Part shown: piece by piece, positions 8,478 to 17,001 of the stretch
Numbering within the stretch: the first letter of the stretch is position 1
Layout of the letters: each line of letters opens with the position of its first letter
DNA from: Candidatus Zixiibacteriota bacterium
GTDB lineage: Bacteria > Zixibacteria > MSB-5A5 > WJJR01 > JAJRUJ01
Assembly (NCBI GenBank): GCA_020051695.1
Contig: JAGVQM010000026.1
Location: 42,329 to 106,328, forward strand
Length of the DNA stretch: 64,000 bases
Reading direction: 5' to 3'
Made by a program: the position numbers and the translations under genes
The notes under the pieces: generated by a model
The model's input: the letters and a program-made list of their open reading frames with translations, nothing else
Databases searched by the model: none
What the model was told of the DNA's origin: nothing

Positions 8478-9863
8478 ATGAACAGCATCCCGAATATCCA
8501 GCGGAGATATGTACTGCTGATTTATGGCTGGCTGCTGGTGATCATCGCCGCAGGTTGCGGGTCCGGGAGTGATGCGCCAGGGCCGCCGGAAACCACGGGG
8601 AACATGGCTGAAAATCCGGCCCGCGCGGAAACGTTATTCGCCGCCGGCCGGTTTGCCGCTGCCGATTCCCTCTTGCAGCAAGCCGAATCAGCGGGAGATA
8701 CCGGCGCGGCTGTCCATGACCTGCAAATGATGAATCTGGCCGCCTGGGCCGAAAAATCCGCCGCAACCGGGGATTCCGCGACGATGGCTCGTTGTCTGCT
8801 GCGGCTGGCGGCCCGGCCTCTCCCCGATTCGATCATGTTGGCGATTGGCCCATTGGCGGAAATCGCCTACCACGCGCGGGCGCTCACCGACAACATCGTG
8901 GCCGATTACGCGCCGCGCTTCACCGCAGATGGGCGGAAAATGGTATATTTTTCGCGGCTGGAGCGTGAAGGGCTGGAATTTCTGTCCAAAACATATGCGG
9001 TACGCTATCAGACACAAATTTGCCTGCTGGATCCGGCATCCGGCGTTGTTGAAATCATCTCGGATGGTCGCGCGTCGGAATTTTTCCCGGATATTTCTCC
9101 GGACGGCCGGTTTGTCGTCTGCCAGCGGGCCGACGGCGATACGCTCAAAGGCGAGTGGACCGCTGCGGCGCATTCATATTTGTATCTCTACGATCTGGCG
9201 GACGGCTCAGGGCGGCCGTTGGGGAGCGATACAATTTTTGCCCAGTGTCCGCGTTTTTGTTCCGGCGGCAATGAAGTGATTTTTATTACTTATGCCGACG
9301 GCCCGGAAGGCGTGATTACTTCGTTGAATCTCGCCGACGAGACGCTCACGCCGCGCTACCTCTATGAAACTCTGATCCATTCTCCCAAACCGGGGGGCGT
9401 GTTTTGTCCAACATTTCTTGCCGATCAGCGGCGGATGGTGTTCCAGGCCGGGATATTGGACCATAAAGGCCTCTATGTTGCGGATGAGTTCGGCCGCAAG
9501 ATGGTCCGATTGTCCCCCAACCGGACGGAGTGGCATCATGATACCCGCGAATGGCACCCCGCGGTATCCCCCGACGGCATGTGGGTCGTTTTTATTGCCG
9601 AGGTCGACGACGGCGAGGAATTGTTTATCCGCGCTGTCGCCGGGGGCGGCAGGCGGCAGCTTACTTTTGATGGCTATCGCAAGATGTTTCCTGCATATTC
9701 ACCGGATGGGAAATATCTCGCCTACGGGGCCCGGCCCCCAGGCGAAGACGACGCCGATTATGAAATCTACCTGTTGCAACTGGCCGCCGAGGAATACCGG
9801 GAAGATATCGGTCGCTCGGCCCGGGCGACTTTGCAGCGCGCGCAGCGGCTTTTTCAACCATAG
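8478..9863 (+). CDS. TolB-like PD40 propeller lipoprotein
   Basis: 461 aa. A hydrophobic N-terminus ends in a lipobox (IIAAGC, lipidated Cys at 27), so it is probably anchored in a membrane facing the periplasm. Residues ~45-80 are alanine-rich helix (LFAAGRFAAADSLL) resembling one TPR. The rest is a WD40-like (PD40) propeller with repeated blades: FTADGRKMVYFS, ISPDGRFVVCQRAD, VSPDGMWVVFIAEV and YSPDGKYLAYGA. This is the TolB C-terminal fold, but the TolB N-terminal domain is missing and no Tol-Pal genes are nearby. It is followed 36 bases later by a site-2 protease gene, which suggests co-transcription. The role is unknown. Confidence 0.8.
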   Translation: MNSIPNIQRRYVLLIYGWLLVIIAAGCGSGSDAPGPPETTGNMAENPARAETLFAAGRFAAADSLLQQAESAGDTGAAVHDLQMMNLAAWAEKSAATGDSATMARCLLRLAARPLPDSIMLAIGPLAEIAYHARALTDNIVADYAPRFTADGRKMVYFSRLEREGLEFLSKTYAVRYQTQICLLDPASGVVEIISDGRASEFFPDISPDGRFVVCQRADGDTLKGEWTAAAHSYLYLYDLADGSGRPLGSDTIFAQCPRFCSGGNEVIFITYADGPEGVITSLNLADETLTPRYLYETLIHSPKPGGVFCPTFLADQRRMVFQAGILDHKGLYVADEFGRKMVRLSPNRTEWHHDTREWHPAVSPDGMWVVFIAEVDDGEELFIRAVAGGGRRQLTFDGYRKMFPAYSPDGKYLAYGARPPGEDDADYEIYLLQLAAEEYREDIGRSARATLQRAQRLFQP

Positions 9864-9898
9864 CGGCCGGTAACCCACCCCAGGCAATCGCGCAGAAT

Positions 9899-10981
9899 AT
9901 GAGACGACGACGGAAAGAAGAGTTGCGTGCGATGGGCGATTATTTTTGCCGGACGCTGGCTGATCTTTTCGAATGCGAGGCGGTGTATTCCGCCCAAACA
10001 ACGACCGTCATTCGCGGGCGGCCCCGTGTTTCTGTAGAGACGCTGGAATCCATGGCCAACGCGCGGTTAAACCCGGAGGGATTCCGCGTCACGTGTGACG
10101 GTGTGCAGGATAAATTCACGCTCAGTATTACCTCGGGGGCTATTGGCCGGGGATTCCCCTGGCTCAATGTTGTATTGTTTGCCGCGACGGTGTTTTCGGT
10201 GTTATTCACCGCCGCGCTCAATGCCTCGGGGGAGGCCTTGTTCGATGATTGGTCGCTGATCCGGACGGGCATCCCGTTTACGTTCTGGCTGATCTTCATT
10301 TTACTGCTTCACGAACTGGGGCATTACACGTATTCCCGGCTGCGCGGAGTGGATGTTAGTCTCCCATATTTTATCCCCGCGCCGTTTTTCTTTATCCTCG
10401 GTACACTGGGGGCGGTCATCAAATCCCGATCGCCGATTAAAAACCGTCGCGACCTGCTGGATGTCGCCGCCGCGGGACCGATTGCCGGTTTTGTTGTGGC
10501 CGTGGCCGCAATTGTCATCGGGTTGGGCCAATCGGAAATCGTCGAAAGCGCGGGGATCGGCGGCTATTACCTAGGAGATTCAATTCTGTTTCGGTTATTG
10601 TCCCGACTGGTCATCGGGACCATTCCAGAGGGGCAGGATATTATCCTGCACCCCATTGCCTTTGCCGGTTGGGTGGGGCTTCTGGTAACCATGCTCAACC
10701 TGCTGCCGGTCGGTTCACTCGATGGCGGCCATATCATCTACGCCCTGGCCGGGCGGCGTCAACGCATGATTGGCTACATGACCATCGCCCTGTTGTTTGC
10801 TTTGTCATTTTGGTGGCCGGGTTGGCTCATTTGGGGTGGGTTGACATTATTCATGGGCCCGGCCCATCCGCCGACCCTGTTTGATGAAGTCCCTCTTGGC
10901 CGTGGGCGGCGGTTAATCGGCTATGCCTGTATGCTGATATTCGTATTGTGTTTCATTCCCGTGCCTTTTACCTCCCTGTAG
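9899..10981 (+). CDS. site-2 protease family (M50) membrane metalloprotease, EGY-like
   Basis: 360 aa, polytopic inner-membrane zinc protease. The first ~90 residues are a soluble N-terminal domain. HELGHY (about 138-143) supplies the zinc-binding HExxH, followed by the conserved PYFIPAPF and GTLGAVIKSRSPIKNR. The third ligand motif is LLPVGSLDGGHIIYAL (NxxPxxxLDG type). The order and spacing, plus the C-terminal PTLFDEVPLGRGRR and FIPVPF, match the plant EGY / cyanobacterial S2P subgroup rather than RseP, and there is no PDZ domain. It would cleave transmembrane substrates, perhaps anti-sigma factors; the substrate is unknown. It is probably in an operon with the upstream lipoprotein. Confidence 0.88.
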   Translation: MRRRRKEELRAMGDYFCRTLADLFECEAVYSAQTTTVIRGRPRVSVETLESMANARLNPEGFRVTCDGVQDKFTLSITSGAIGRGFPWLNVVLFAATVFSVLFTAALNASGEALFDDWSLIRTGIPFTFWLIFILLLHELGHYTYSRLRGVDVSLPYFIPAPFFFILGTLGAVIKSRSPIKNRRDLLDVAAAGPIAGFVVAVAAIVIGLGQSEIVESAGIGGYYLGDSILFRLLSRLVIGTIPEGQDIILHPIAFAGWVGLLVTMLNLLPVGSLDGGHIIYALAGRRQRMIGYMTIALLFALSFWWPGWLIWGGLTLFMGPAHPPTLFDEVPLGRGRRLIGYACMLIFVLCFIPVPFTSL

Positions 10982-11518
10982 GTTTGCTGCGTTGCGAAAC
11001 GCAGGCCCTGCGATTCCCGTATTTTACAATATATTAATAAGTTAGCTTTGTTTGTATCATCCCGTGGCAATCACCGGTAGCGCAGAACATGCGCCTTTTG
11101 GTCATCCAAAAGGATGAGTAGATGTAATGCGACAGCTTAATATGTTGTAACGTAACTTGTTACGGCATTGTGGCTAAGTTTTTGGCCGGGTGGCACAACA
11201 TTTGATTCATACAGAAAAAGAACCCGTAATCCTCCTTTAAGGTAACCGGAGGGTGGGCCGAAGAACTGGAGATGATATAAGGAGTCTGTTGAAAAGCCCG
11301 ATTTGAACACAGGCGCCTGGCAGGACCAAAAGAATAATCAAAGGGGATTCGGCCCATCGTCGCAAACAGGCGGTAGTATTGAGATAGAGTGTGGAAGGGC
11401 AGTAAGAGGGGTGGATGGGGCTCCGGAAACGGAGCCCCTTTGTTTTATGGATAGTTTGTACCTGTGCCGGATCCACGGGACAGCGCATTCAACATGTAAA
11501 CCGGTATTTTATGATGCC
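10982..11518. other. gene-free stretch with several hairpins, candidate structured RNA
   Basis: No convincing ORF in 537 bases. It contains a perfect 8-bp hairpin CCTTTTGG-TCAT-CCAAAAGG (11094-11113), a GCGC/GCGC hairpin just before it, and GTAAC/GTTAC near 11150. A plus-strand terminator at 11417-11446 sits 436 bases after the protease stop. The distance and structure suggest an independent non-coding RNA or a long structured 3' region. It does not match tmRNA, RNase P RNA, SRP RNA or a tRNA by eye. A TGGCAC-N5-TTGAT at 11191-11206 only resembles a sigma-54 site. Confidence 0.4.
11417..11446 (+). terminator. Rho-independent terminator with GAAA tetraloop
   Basis: A perfect 9-bp stem GGGGCTCCG/CGGAGCCCC closes a GAAA loop, followed by TTTGTTTT. 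It is directional for plus-strand transcripts; the opposite strand has no T tail. Confidence 0.9.
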
Positions 11519-11998
11519 TTAACGCGCCGGAACCGGCGTGCGTGGGCCGAACACACGGGAGACCGAGACATAGCGATTATCAAAATATGCGGCGTGGACC
11601 GCCAACAACAGCATCCCGATGTCTTGTAAGAGCAGGTTTAACCCCAGAGTCCGAGCATGAGTAGAAGTCGAGAAACACCCGCAATTGATATTAATTCCCT
11701 GGGACAAAGCGAGTGAGACAGCCCCGATAAACATCACGAGCATCGCCACGGCCCAGGCCGCCGCCGGCCGCACCAACACACCCAAAATCAGGGCAATACC
11801 ACACAACAACTCCAGCATGGGGAGAATCAGGGCAAAAATGTTGATCAGGACCGCTGGAAGCAATTGATAATTATTGACAATCTTCGCGAACTCCCCGGGA
11901 TGGGATATTTTATCGAGGGAGGCGTAGATAAAAATCAGCCCCAGCGCCACGCGAACGAGCAACCCGACGATTTTATTGCCGATGAGTTTTTTGATCAT
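11519..11998 (-). CDS. DoxX/MauE-like integral membrane protein
   Basis: 159 aa with four predicted transmembrane helices (VGLLVRVALGLIFIYASLDK, VLINIFALILPMLELLCG, AAAWAVAMLVMFIGAVSLAL, LLLQDIGMLLLAVHAAYF). The family pattern is clear: ASLDKISHPGEFA after the first helix, LPMLELLCG in the second, and INCGCFS in the last loop, where the Cys pair is typical of the MauE/DoxX branch next to thiol enzymes. It follows a periplasmic-type rhodanese gene by 11 bases, as often seen, suggesting a shared role in periplasmic sulfur or thiol redox chemistry. No terminator is visible downstream on this strand. Confidence 0.85.
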   Translation of the reverse strand: MIKKLIGNKIVGLLVRVALGLIFIYASLDKISHPGEFAKIVNNYQLLPAVLINIFALILPMLELLCGIALILGVLVRPAAAWAVAMLVMFIGAVSLALSQGININCGCFSTSTHARTLGLNLLLQDIGMLLLAVHAAYFDNRYVSVSRVFGPRTPVPAR

Positions 11999-12009
11999 GT
12001 TTTGGCCGT

Positions 12010-12519
12010 CTACGATTCATCCTGCGGCATTGTCGTCGGAAAGCCGCGTGATTGCCATTCCGACCAGCCGCCAAAGAAGATGTGGATTTTGCCGTAACCC
12101 AATTCCCGCAAATGGCGGCCTTCGTAGAGCGATAATTCACATTCGGCGCCGGAACAATAAATCACCAGATCAGCGTCTTTAGCTAGTAACGGCTCGACAT
12201 CCGGCCAATGGTCGTCAAACCAGTCAAACGGCAGGTTGAGAGCGCCGCGGATATGGCCGAGGTCATACTCCTCGGATTCACGGGCATCGAGAAAGATCGT
12301 CCCCGGATCATGAAACAGGCCATAGGCCTCTTTGAGCGTGATAAACGGTGGGTCGCCTTCCTCGGCGGACGGGGGTATAATCACGGAATCGGCGCCATAC
12401 TCGATTTTCGGATAATTACCTACCAGCGGGATACCCTCAGAATTGAGGGCATTCCCCGCCAGACCGAGCGCGGCGGCAAGAACCACCATTAGTGCCATGC
12501 TGATAATGAGTTTCTTCAT
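12010..12519 (-). CDS. exported rhodanese-like sulfurtransferase
   Basis: 169 aa. The N-terminus KKLIISMALMVVLAAALGLAG is a signal peptide or anchor, so the single rhodanese domain (55-165) is extracytoplasmic. Conserved elements are ITLKEAYGLF, FLDARESEEYDLGHIRGALN (CH2A-like), the active-site loop YCSGAECELS with the catalytic Cys, and LRELGYGKIHIFFGGWSEW (CH2B). It would transfer sulfane sulfur or act on thiols. It is first in a two-gene unit with the DoxX/MauE-like protein and has its own promoter at 12553-12582. Confidence 0.88.
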   Translation of the reverse strand: MKKLIISMALMVVLAAALGLAGNALNSEGIPLVGNYPKIEYGADSVIIPPSAEEGDPPFITLKEAYGLFHDPGTIFLDARESEEYDLGHIRGALNLPFDWFDDHWPDVEPLLAKDADLVIYCSGAECELSLYEGRHLRELGYGKIHIFFGGWSEWQSRGFPTTMPQDES

Positions 12520-12552
12520 CCTGCTCTCGACCCCGCTGTTCTAGGCGACCTT

Positions 12553-12582
12553 ATTATACGGTTTTTACCCAAAAAACGACAA
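12553..12582 (-). promoter_or_regulatory. promoter of the rhodanese-DoxX pair
   Basis: On the minus strand TTGTCG (12582-12577), 18-bp spacer, perfect TATAAT (12558-12553). It lies 34 bases upstream of the rhodanese start. Confidence 0.65.
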
Positions 12583-12605
12583 GTTGTTCATTCCTTTTGC
12601 CCCGA

Positions 12606-13334
12606 TTATGTCTCGGGCACTGGGGTATTTGACGGCGCCGTGTGCGGCATGAATATTGTCGCGACCCCTCCCCAGAGCGGGAGACAGCGACATCCGGCAA
12701 ACCCGGCTTCGACAAAAACCTGCGCGATTTCCCCGGCCGAGGGAAACACGAGTACGGACCCGGCGAGGTAGCGATAGGCCGTTCCCTGATCACGGTGGAT
12801 CATCGCGGCCATCCTCGGCATGATGCGTTGAAAATACAAGTCATAAACGCTGTGCCACCAGCCCGCGGCCGGCCGGGTGGCATCCAAAAACACTCCTGTT
12901 GCCCCCGGCCGCAGGACCCGGGCGGTTTCCCGAGCGACCGGCCCGATCCCCGGCAAATTCCGCAGTACAAATGACGACATCGCTCCATCAAAGGTGCCTG
13001 TTTTGAAAGGCAGCCGTTCGACATCGGCCAACACAAAGGCCACCTGGTCCCGCCATGGTCGGCCCGAAAATTTGCCCCGGGCACAGGCCATCATTTCCCG
13101 GCTAAAATCTACAATGATAACTTGCGCAGTTTCCGGACCACTCTCGCAATAGGCCTCGGTCAGATCGCCGGTGCCGCCTCCCAGATCAACAATTCTGCCC
13201 GCCCGCGGCAGGTGGATCACAACCCGCCGTCGCCAGCGGCGGTCCTGCCCCAGACTGATGATGCGGTTGGCCCGGTCGTAGCGTCCGGCCAATGTCGCAT
13301 ACATCCGGCGAATAAACAATTTCTTGTTCTGCAT
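12606..13334 (-). CDS. UbiE/MenG-type quinone C-methyltransferase
   Basis: 242 aa, class I SAM methyltransferase. It has the N-terminal family pattern (MYATLAGRYDRANRIIS), SAM-binding motif I VDLGGGTGDLTEA (about 52-64), and the post-motif VERLPF and SSFVLRNLPG. The strong family marker is the C-terminal YDLYFQRIMP, then AYRYLAGSVLVFPSAGEIA, then LWGGVATIFM. It would methylate demethylmenaquinone in quinone synthesis. The aspartate of the usual DxGxGTG motif is retained. No other men or ubi genes are adjacent; the UbiA-family gene at 29.7 kb is a different subgroup. It lies 43 bases downstream of a lipoprotein gene on the same strand. Confidence 0.88.
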   Translation of the reverse strand: MQNKKLFIRRMYATLAGRYDRANRIISLGQDRRWRRRVVIHLPRAGRIVDLGGGTGDLTEAYCESGPETAQVIIVDFSREMMACARGKFSGRPWRDQVAFVLADVERLPFKTGTFDGAMSSFVLRNLPGIGPVARETARVLRPGATGVFLDATRPAAGWWHSVYDLYFQRIMPRMAAMIHRDQGTAYRYLAGSVLVFPSAGEIAQVFVEAGFAGCRCLPLWGGVATIFMPHTAPSNTPVPET

Positions 13335-13377
13335 GAGACGGGCACGACTTAGCCGACGATCACCCGGGAAATGTCAA

Positions 13378-13863
13378 TCAACCTTGACTATTGGGACCAA
13401 ACAATTGGAAGGATTTGGCCTTCCATTTGCCCTCGACGTTTCGGAATTCGATGACAACGAAGCTCCCTTTGACAACCGTGCCGTCCCTGGTGAATACGGC
13501 GTTGAGGACCGCTCGCGCCTCGCTCTCGGACAAACGGAGGCGCCGGACCGTGAATTCCACCCGTTGGGCATCGACACCGGCCCACAGCGTGTCAATAAAT
13601 GCGGCGGCATCAAAAGATTCGGTGACGGCATCTTTGAATTTGTCCGGGTCCCGTTCAATAGCCCACGAGCTGAAATCGGTGATCATTGTGCGAATGATAT
13701 CATTATCGGCGTCCCGTGGACTATCAAATCCGTCGTCTTCCTCAACAGCAGTGTCCTGCTGAGGAGTCTTTTCAGTCTCGGACGTGCAGCCACCAAGCAA
13801 CAAGGCCATCAGCGCGGCCAGGATCAAGACATACCCACCGGAACTTTTCGAAAACCTGATCAT
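13378..13863 (-). CDS. small lipoprotein, NTF2-like fold possible
   Basis: 161 aa from the ATG at 13863, chosen because GGAG lies six bases upstream; the longer open frame has no such site. The signal peptide VLILAALMALLLGG ends in a lipobox with a Cys, followed by a Thr/Glu/Asp-rich linker. The C-terminal ~110 residues (DIIRTMITDFSSWAIERDPD, then the last strands VVIEFRNVEGKWKAKSF) have the helix-then-sheet order and length of SnoaL/NTF2-like domains. That fold assignment is inference. It lies 120 bases downstream of rsgA. Function unknown. Confidence 0.7.
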   Translation of the reverse strand: MIRFSKSSGGYVLILAALMALLLGGCTSETEKTPQQDTAVEEDDGFDSPRDADNDIIRTMITDFSSWAIERDPDKFKDAVTESFDAAAFIDTLWAGVDAQRVEFTVRRLRLSESEARAVLNAVFTRDGTVVKGSFVVIEFRNVEGKWKAKSFQLFGPNSQG

Positions 13864-13983
13864 ATTTTTCTCCTTGTCCAATTCCATCCCCCCCGGGCCG
13901 GCCATTCGCCGCCCGGTGTTACCGGAGAGTACGGAAAAATGATCTTGCGGGCAAGGGGGATGACGAATAGTAACCACAGTCTT

Positions 13984-14898
13984 TCAGCCGAGGGAGTCAT
14001 AGATGCGTACATATCCCTCATACCGTTCCGTTGCCAGTTCGCCGCGGGCAACGGCGTCCTTGACCGCACACCCGGGTTCTCCGATGTGCATGCAGTTGCG
14101 AAATCGGCAGCGGCCGCCCAACTCCCGCATTTCCGGGTATAATCCGGCCAGCTCGCCGGGTTTAATCTCCCATAAGCCGATCTCACGCAATCCCGGCGAA
14201 TCGGCAACATACCCGCCAAAGCCCAACGGGTGCAGCCGCACCGCAGTAGTCGTATGGACCCCTTTGCCGGTAGCTGAGGAAATTTCCGCGGTTTTTATTT
14301 CCAGCCCCGGCTGGAGGGCATTGATAATTGTGGATTTCCCCACGCCGGAATGTCCGGCAAATAACGAGACCCGGTATTGCATGATTTCGCGGATTTTCTC
14401 TAATCCCTCACCGGTCAGTGCGGAGCAGCCGATGACTGAGTACCCCGCCGCGCGGTAGATGGCAACTGCGCGGAGATACTTCTCTGAGGGATCAAGGTCA
14501 ATTTTGTTGATGCACACGCAGCCACTCATCCCGGAACGCTCGGCCGCCAGCAGGAAACGGTCGATTACTCCCAGTTTGAGGCGGGGTTTATCGGCCGCGG
14601 CCACGACTACGAGCTGGTCCACATTGGCGACGATTACCTGTTCGAAATCCGGGTTCTCGACGGCAGGACGGGACAATTTCGTCTTCCTTTCGGCGACGCC
14701 GGTTATTGTTCCATACGGTGGTTGTTCGATGACGAACTCAACCCGATCACCGACGACCACCGGCGAGGATTGTCCTTTTCCCGCAATACGAAACACGCCA
14801 CGGATTCCGCAATCAAAGGTGCCGTCGGCGGCCTGCACGATAAACCGCTTGCCGAAGGCCTGGAGCACTCGTCCCGATTTCAGTTCATCCGGCGTCAT
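13984..14898 (-). CDS. rsgA: ribosome small-subunit-dependent GTPase A
   Basis: 304 aa, usual length. An N-terminal OB-fold (RVLQAFGKRFIVQAADG, VVGDRVEF) is followed by a circularly permuted GTPase: G4 CINKIDLD comes before the G1 P-loop GHSGVGKSTIINAL, then G2 TTT and G3 DSPGLREIGLW. The C-terminal zinc site is CRFRNCMHIGEPGC with the Cys/His ligands intact. It helps mature the 30S subunit and releases from it on GTP hydrolysis. It sits between a flippase-like gene 56 bases upstream and a lipoprotein gene downstream. All diagnostic residues are present. Confidence 0.97.
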   Translation of the reverse strand: MTPDELKSGRVLQAFGKRFIVQAADGTFDCGIRGVFRIAGKGQSSPVVVGDRVEFVIEQPPYGTITGVAERKTKLSRPAVENPDFEQVIVANVDQLVVVAAADKPRLKLGVIDRFLLAAERSGMSGCVCINKIDLDPSEKYLRAVAIYRAAGYSVIGCSALTGEGLEKIREIMQYRVSLFAGHSGVGKSTIINALQPGLEIKTAEISSATGKGVHTTTAVRLHPLGFGGYVADSPGLREIGLWEIKPGELAGLYPEMRELGGRCRFRNCMHIGEPGCAVKDAVARGELATERYEGYVRIYDSLG

Positions 14899-14954
14899 AT
14901 TATTCGGTATTCAGGGGCTTCAGGATCTTCGAGCAGCCAGTCGATACATGCCCG

Positions 14955-16049
14955 TCATCCCCGGTCAATCGTCTCGACTTCAAGGGGATCATCATCGAGT
15001 CGGCGACGCTCATCCCGGCTTCCATTGAATGGGTATTTTCCTGCGGCAAACTCCTTCTGCTCACGTAGGGATTCCGGCGTTTGATATTCTTTCCAGTGGA
15101 TATGCGAGGAGAACGAATAGTATGTCCCAAGCAGAGCGATCGGGACGATCTCGACCGCGTGCAGGACCAGAGAAAAACTCAGGGCGGCATCCTTGGGAAT
15201 ACCGAAGAACGACAGCCCCAGGATGCAGGCAAATTGAAAGGTACCGAGATTGCCGGGAGAGATCTGGACCATGATCGCAACGGTGTTGACAATGAGAATG
15301 ACCAGTGCGCCCCAAAACGGCAAATTGAAACCAAAAGCTTTGATTAATGAAAATACCGCCATGGCGTGGACCAGCCAGGAGCCAAGCGAAAGCACGATCA
15401 CCAGGATCAGATGCCGCCCGCTTTTCAACATCCGGAGTCCGGCCAGAAACGAATTGGAAATATTGATTATTTTGCGCAGCCAGCGGCGCGGCAGGCGGTA
15501 CATCCATCGCGGTAACGAATGTGTCGATTTGTCCCGCTTGTGCAACAGGAAATAGAAAAAACCGAAAAACAGCAGACAGATGAACAGGATGACGGCCTCT
15601 CCCCGGACCAGCCAGTCGGGGAAAACAAACAATGATGAAGCAGCAAAGATGAGCATCAGGAGGGTCAACCCGTCGAAAAGCACCTCGAGGACCACCATAG
15701 TAAACGAAAAAGTCTTGGTCAGATCGAGCATCCGTGAGAAAAACAACACCCGGGCCACCGGCCCCAGGGCCGGGACGAAGCTATTGAGCAACTGCGCCAC
15801 ATTAAAAATGGAGAACACGCGCCAGCCGTTGATTTTTTTTTCCGGGTCAATGATAATCTTCAGGCGTTGCGCGCGGAACAACGGCATCAAAAAGACGCCG
15901 CAGAAGACCGGAATAAAATACAGCGGTTCAATATGTTTGATCGCGGCCCAGGAGGCCTTAAGATCGATGCCCCAGAATGAAAACGCCAGAAAAGCGACTG
16001 CGACACAAATGCCGTAGAATCTCTTTTTCCTCAGCAGAGTCCAACTCAT
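14955..16049 (-). CDS. flippase-like UPF0104 / lysylphosphatidylglycerol synthase TM-type membrane protein
   Basis: 364 aa with about eight hydrophobic helices. The pattern fits the LPG_synthase_TM / UPF0104 family: an early LYFIPVFCGVFLMPLFRAQRLKI segment, then FNVAQLLNSFVPALGPVARV, then EVLFDGLTLLMLI, and later MVQISPGNLGTFQFACILGL. It lacks the soluble aminoacyl transferase domain of MprF, so it is of the stand-alone integral membrane type, often next to glycosyltransferases. A run of nine A residues (sense strand; 15833-15841) codes for the lysines of DPEKKINGW and could be a slippage site. It is the last gene before rsgA and 130 bases after the Bat operon. Confidence 0.82.
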   Translation of the reverse strand: MSWTLLRKKRFYGICVAVAFLAFSFWGIDLKASWAAIKHIEPLYFIPVFCGVFLMPLFRAQRLKIIIDPEKKINGWRVFSIFNVAQLLNSFVPALGPVARVLFFSRMLDLTKTFSFTMVVLEVLFDGLTLLMLIFAASSLFVFPDWLVRGEAVILFICLLFFGFFYFLLHKRDKSTHSLPRWMYRLPRRWLRKIINISNSFLAGLRMLKSGRHLILVIVLSLGSWLVHAMAVFSLIKAFGFNLPFWGALVILIVNTVAIMVQISPGNLGTFQFACILGLSFFGIPKDAALSFSLVLHAVEIVPIALLGTYYSFSSHIHWKEYQTPESLREQKEFAAGKYPFNGSRDERRRLDDDPLEVETIDRG

Positions 16050-16179
16050 ATCTATCGCCGCTTATTCCGGCCCCGCCGGCATCCACGGACTATGAAAAGC
16101 CATCGCCTCGCCGGTGTCAAATCATTTCCCCGCCGGCTGTCGCGGCTGGGCCGCCGGCAAAGCGCCTTCCCGTAAGCAT

Positions 16180-17001
16180 TTAGATGCGTACAACGCTGTC
16201 GGCCTGGATCCAGCCCTTGATTCCGTTGGCGAAACTCACCAAATACCAGCCGGATTCCAGTCGGTCAATGGTGAAGATCAGGCCGTCATGCCCGGTGAAC
16301 TGAAGGGTGTAATCGCCGCCCGGCCCGCCGCGAACATCGGTCGCCGCCTCAATGATTACTCCCTGTTGGAGGTAGTACTGATCATAGTATCGCCGCGCCG
16401 CGCCGCCCATGGTCAACAGCCAGATAAACATGCCGAAGCCAAGCCAGTACCACCCGGCCCTTCCCCCACGGCCATACCACACTTTGAATGCGGCCAGGAC
16501 GGCCAGGATAAAAAGCAGCATTCCGGAAAAGCCGAGCCATTCGGCTACAGTATACCGGCCAGCCAGCGCATCGGCCCAGCCAAGAAAGAACAGCCGGCCG
16601 GATTGCTCCATTTTATCCGCTGTATATAAGCGGACAAACTGCAGGTTGGCTTCAATGTCGGCATCACGCGGCGCCAGACGCTGCGCGCGCACGTAGGCGC
16701 GGATGGCCAGCCCCAGGTGGCCGGCTTTGAATTCCGCATTCCCCAAATTGTACCATACGCGCGCATCATCATAACCCTGATCGATCATTTGACCATACAG
16801 GGAAGCGGCCCCGGCATAATCACCCCGTTCATAACAGGTGCCGGCGCTGTCGAATGCCGCGGTCACACTCTGTGCCCCGCATGGTACACAAAGCAGGGGA
16901 AACGCGCAGCCACAGCCGGCCAGGATTATAATCACCCGCCGAGATTGGGCAGCGCAAGTCCGCAGCATCTCCAATATGATCAAACCGTTTTTTTCTGCCA
17001 T
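16180..17001 (-). CDS. batE: BatE-like protein: TPR, two TM helices, SH3b domain
   Basis: 273 aa. After a signal-like N-terminus come TPRs (~45-115: AFDSAGTCYERGDYAGAASL, VWYNLGNAEFKAGHLGLAI, AYVRAQRLAPRDADIEANL). Two transmembrane helices follow (~153-180 and ~190-205), then a C-terminal bacterial SH3-like domain (DVRGGPGGDYTLQF, then ESGWYLVSFANGIKGWI). This is the BatE layout of Bacteroidetes and spirochaete Bat operons. The start overlaps the end of batD by 22 bases; a Met at residue 12 would remove the overlap. It is the last gene of the Bat operon and probably works with BatA-D in the envelope, where the operon has been linked to oxygen tolerance. Confidence 0.82.
   Translation of the reverse strand: MAEKNGLIILEMLRTCAAQSRRVIIILAGCGCAFPLLCVPCGAQSVTAAFDSAGTCYERGDYAGAASLYGQMIDQGYDDARVWYNLGNAEFKAGHLGLAIRAYVRAQRLAPRDADIEANLQFVRLYTADKMEQSGRLFFLGWADALAGRYTVAEWLGFSGMLLFILAVLAAFKVWYGRGGRAGWYWLGFGMFIWLLTMGGAARRYYDQYYLQQGVIIEAATDVRGGPGGDYTLQFTGHDGLIFTIDRLESGWYLVSFANGIKGWIQADSVVRI

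Noticed and set aside
11191..11206. Sigma-54-like promoter (TGGCAC-N5-TTGAT)
   Set aside because: The -12 element has GA instead of the required GC, and no gene follows at a sensible distance.
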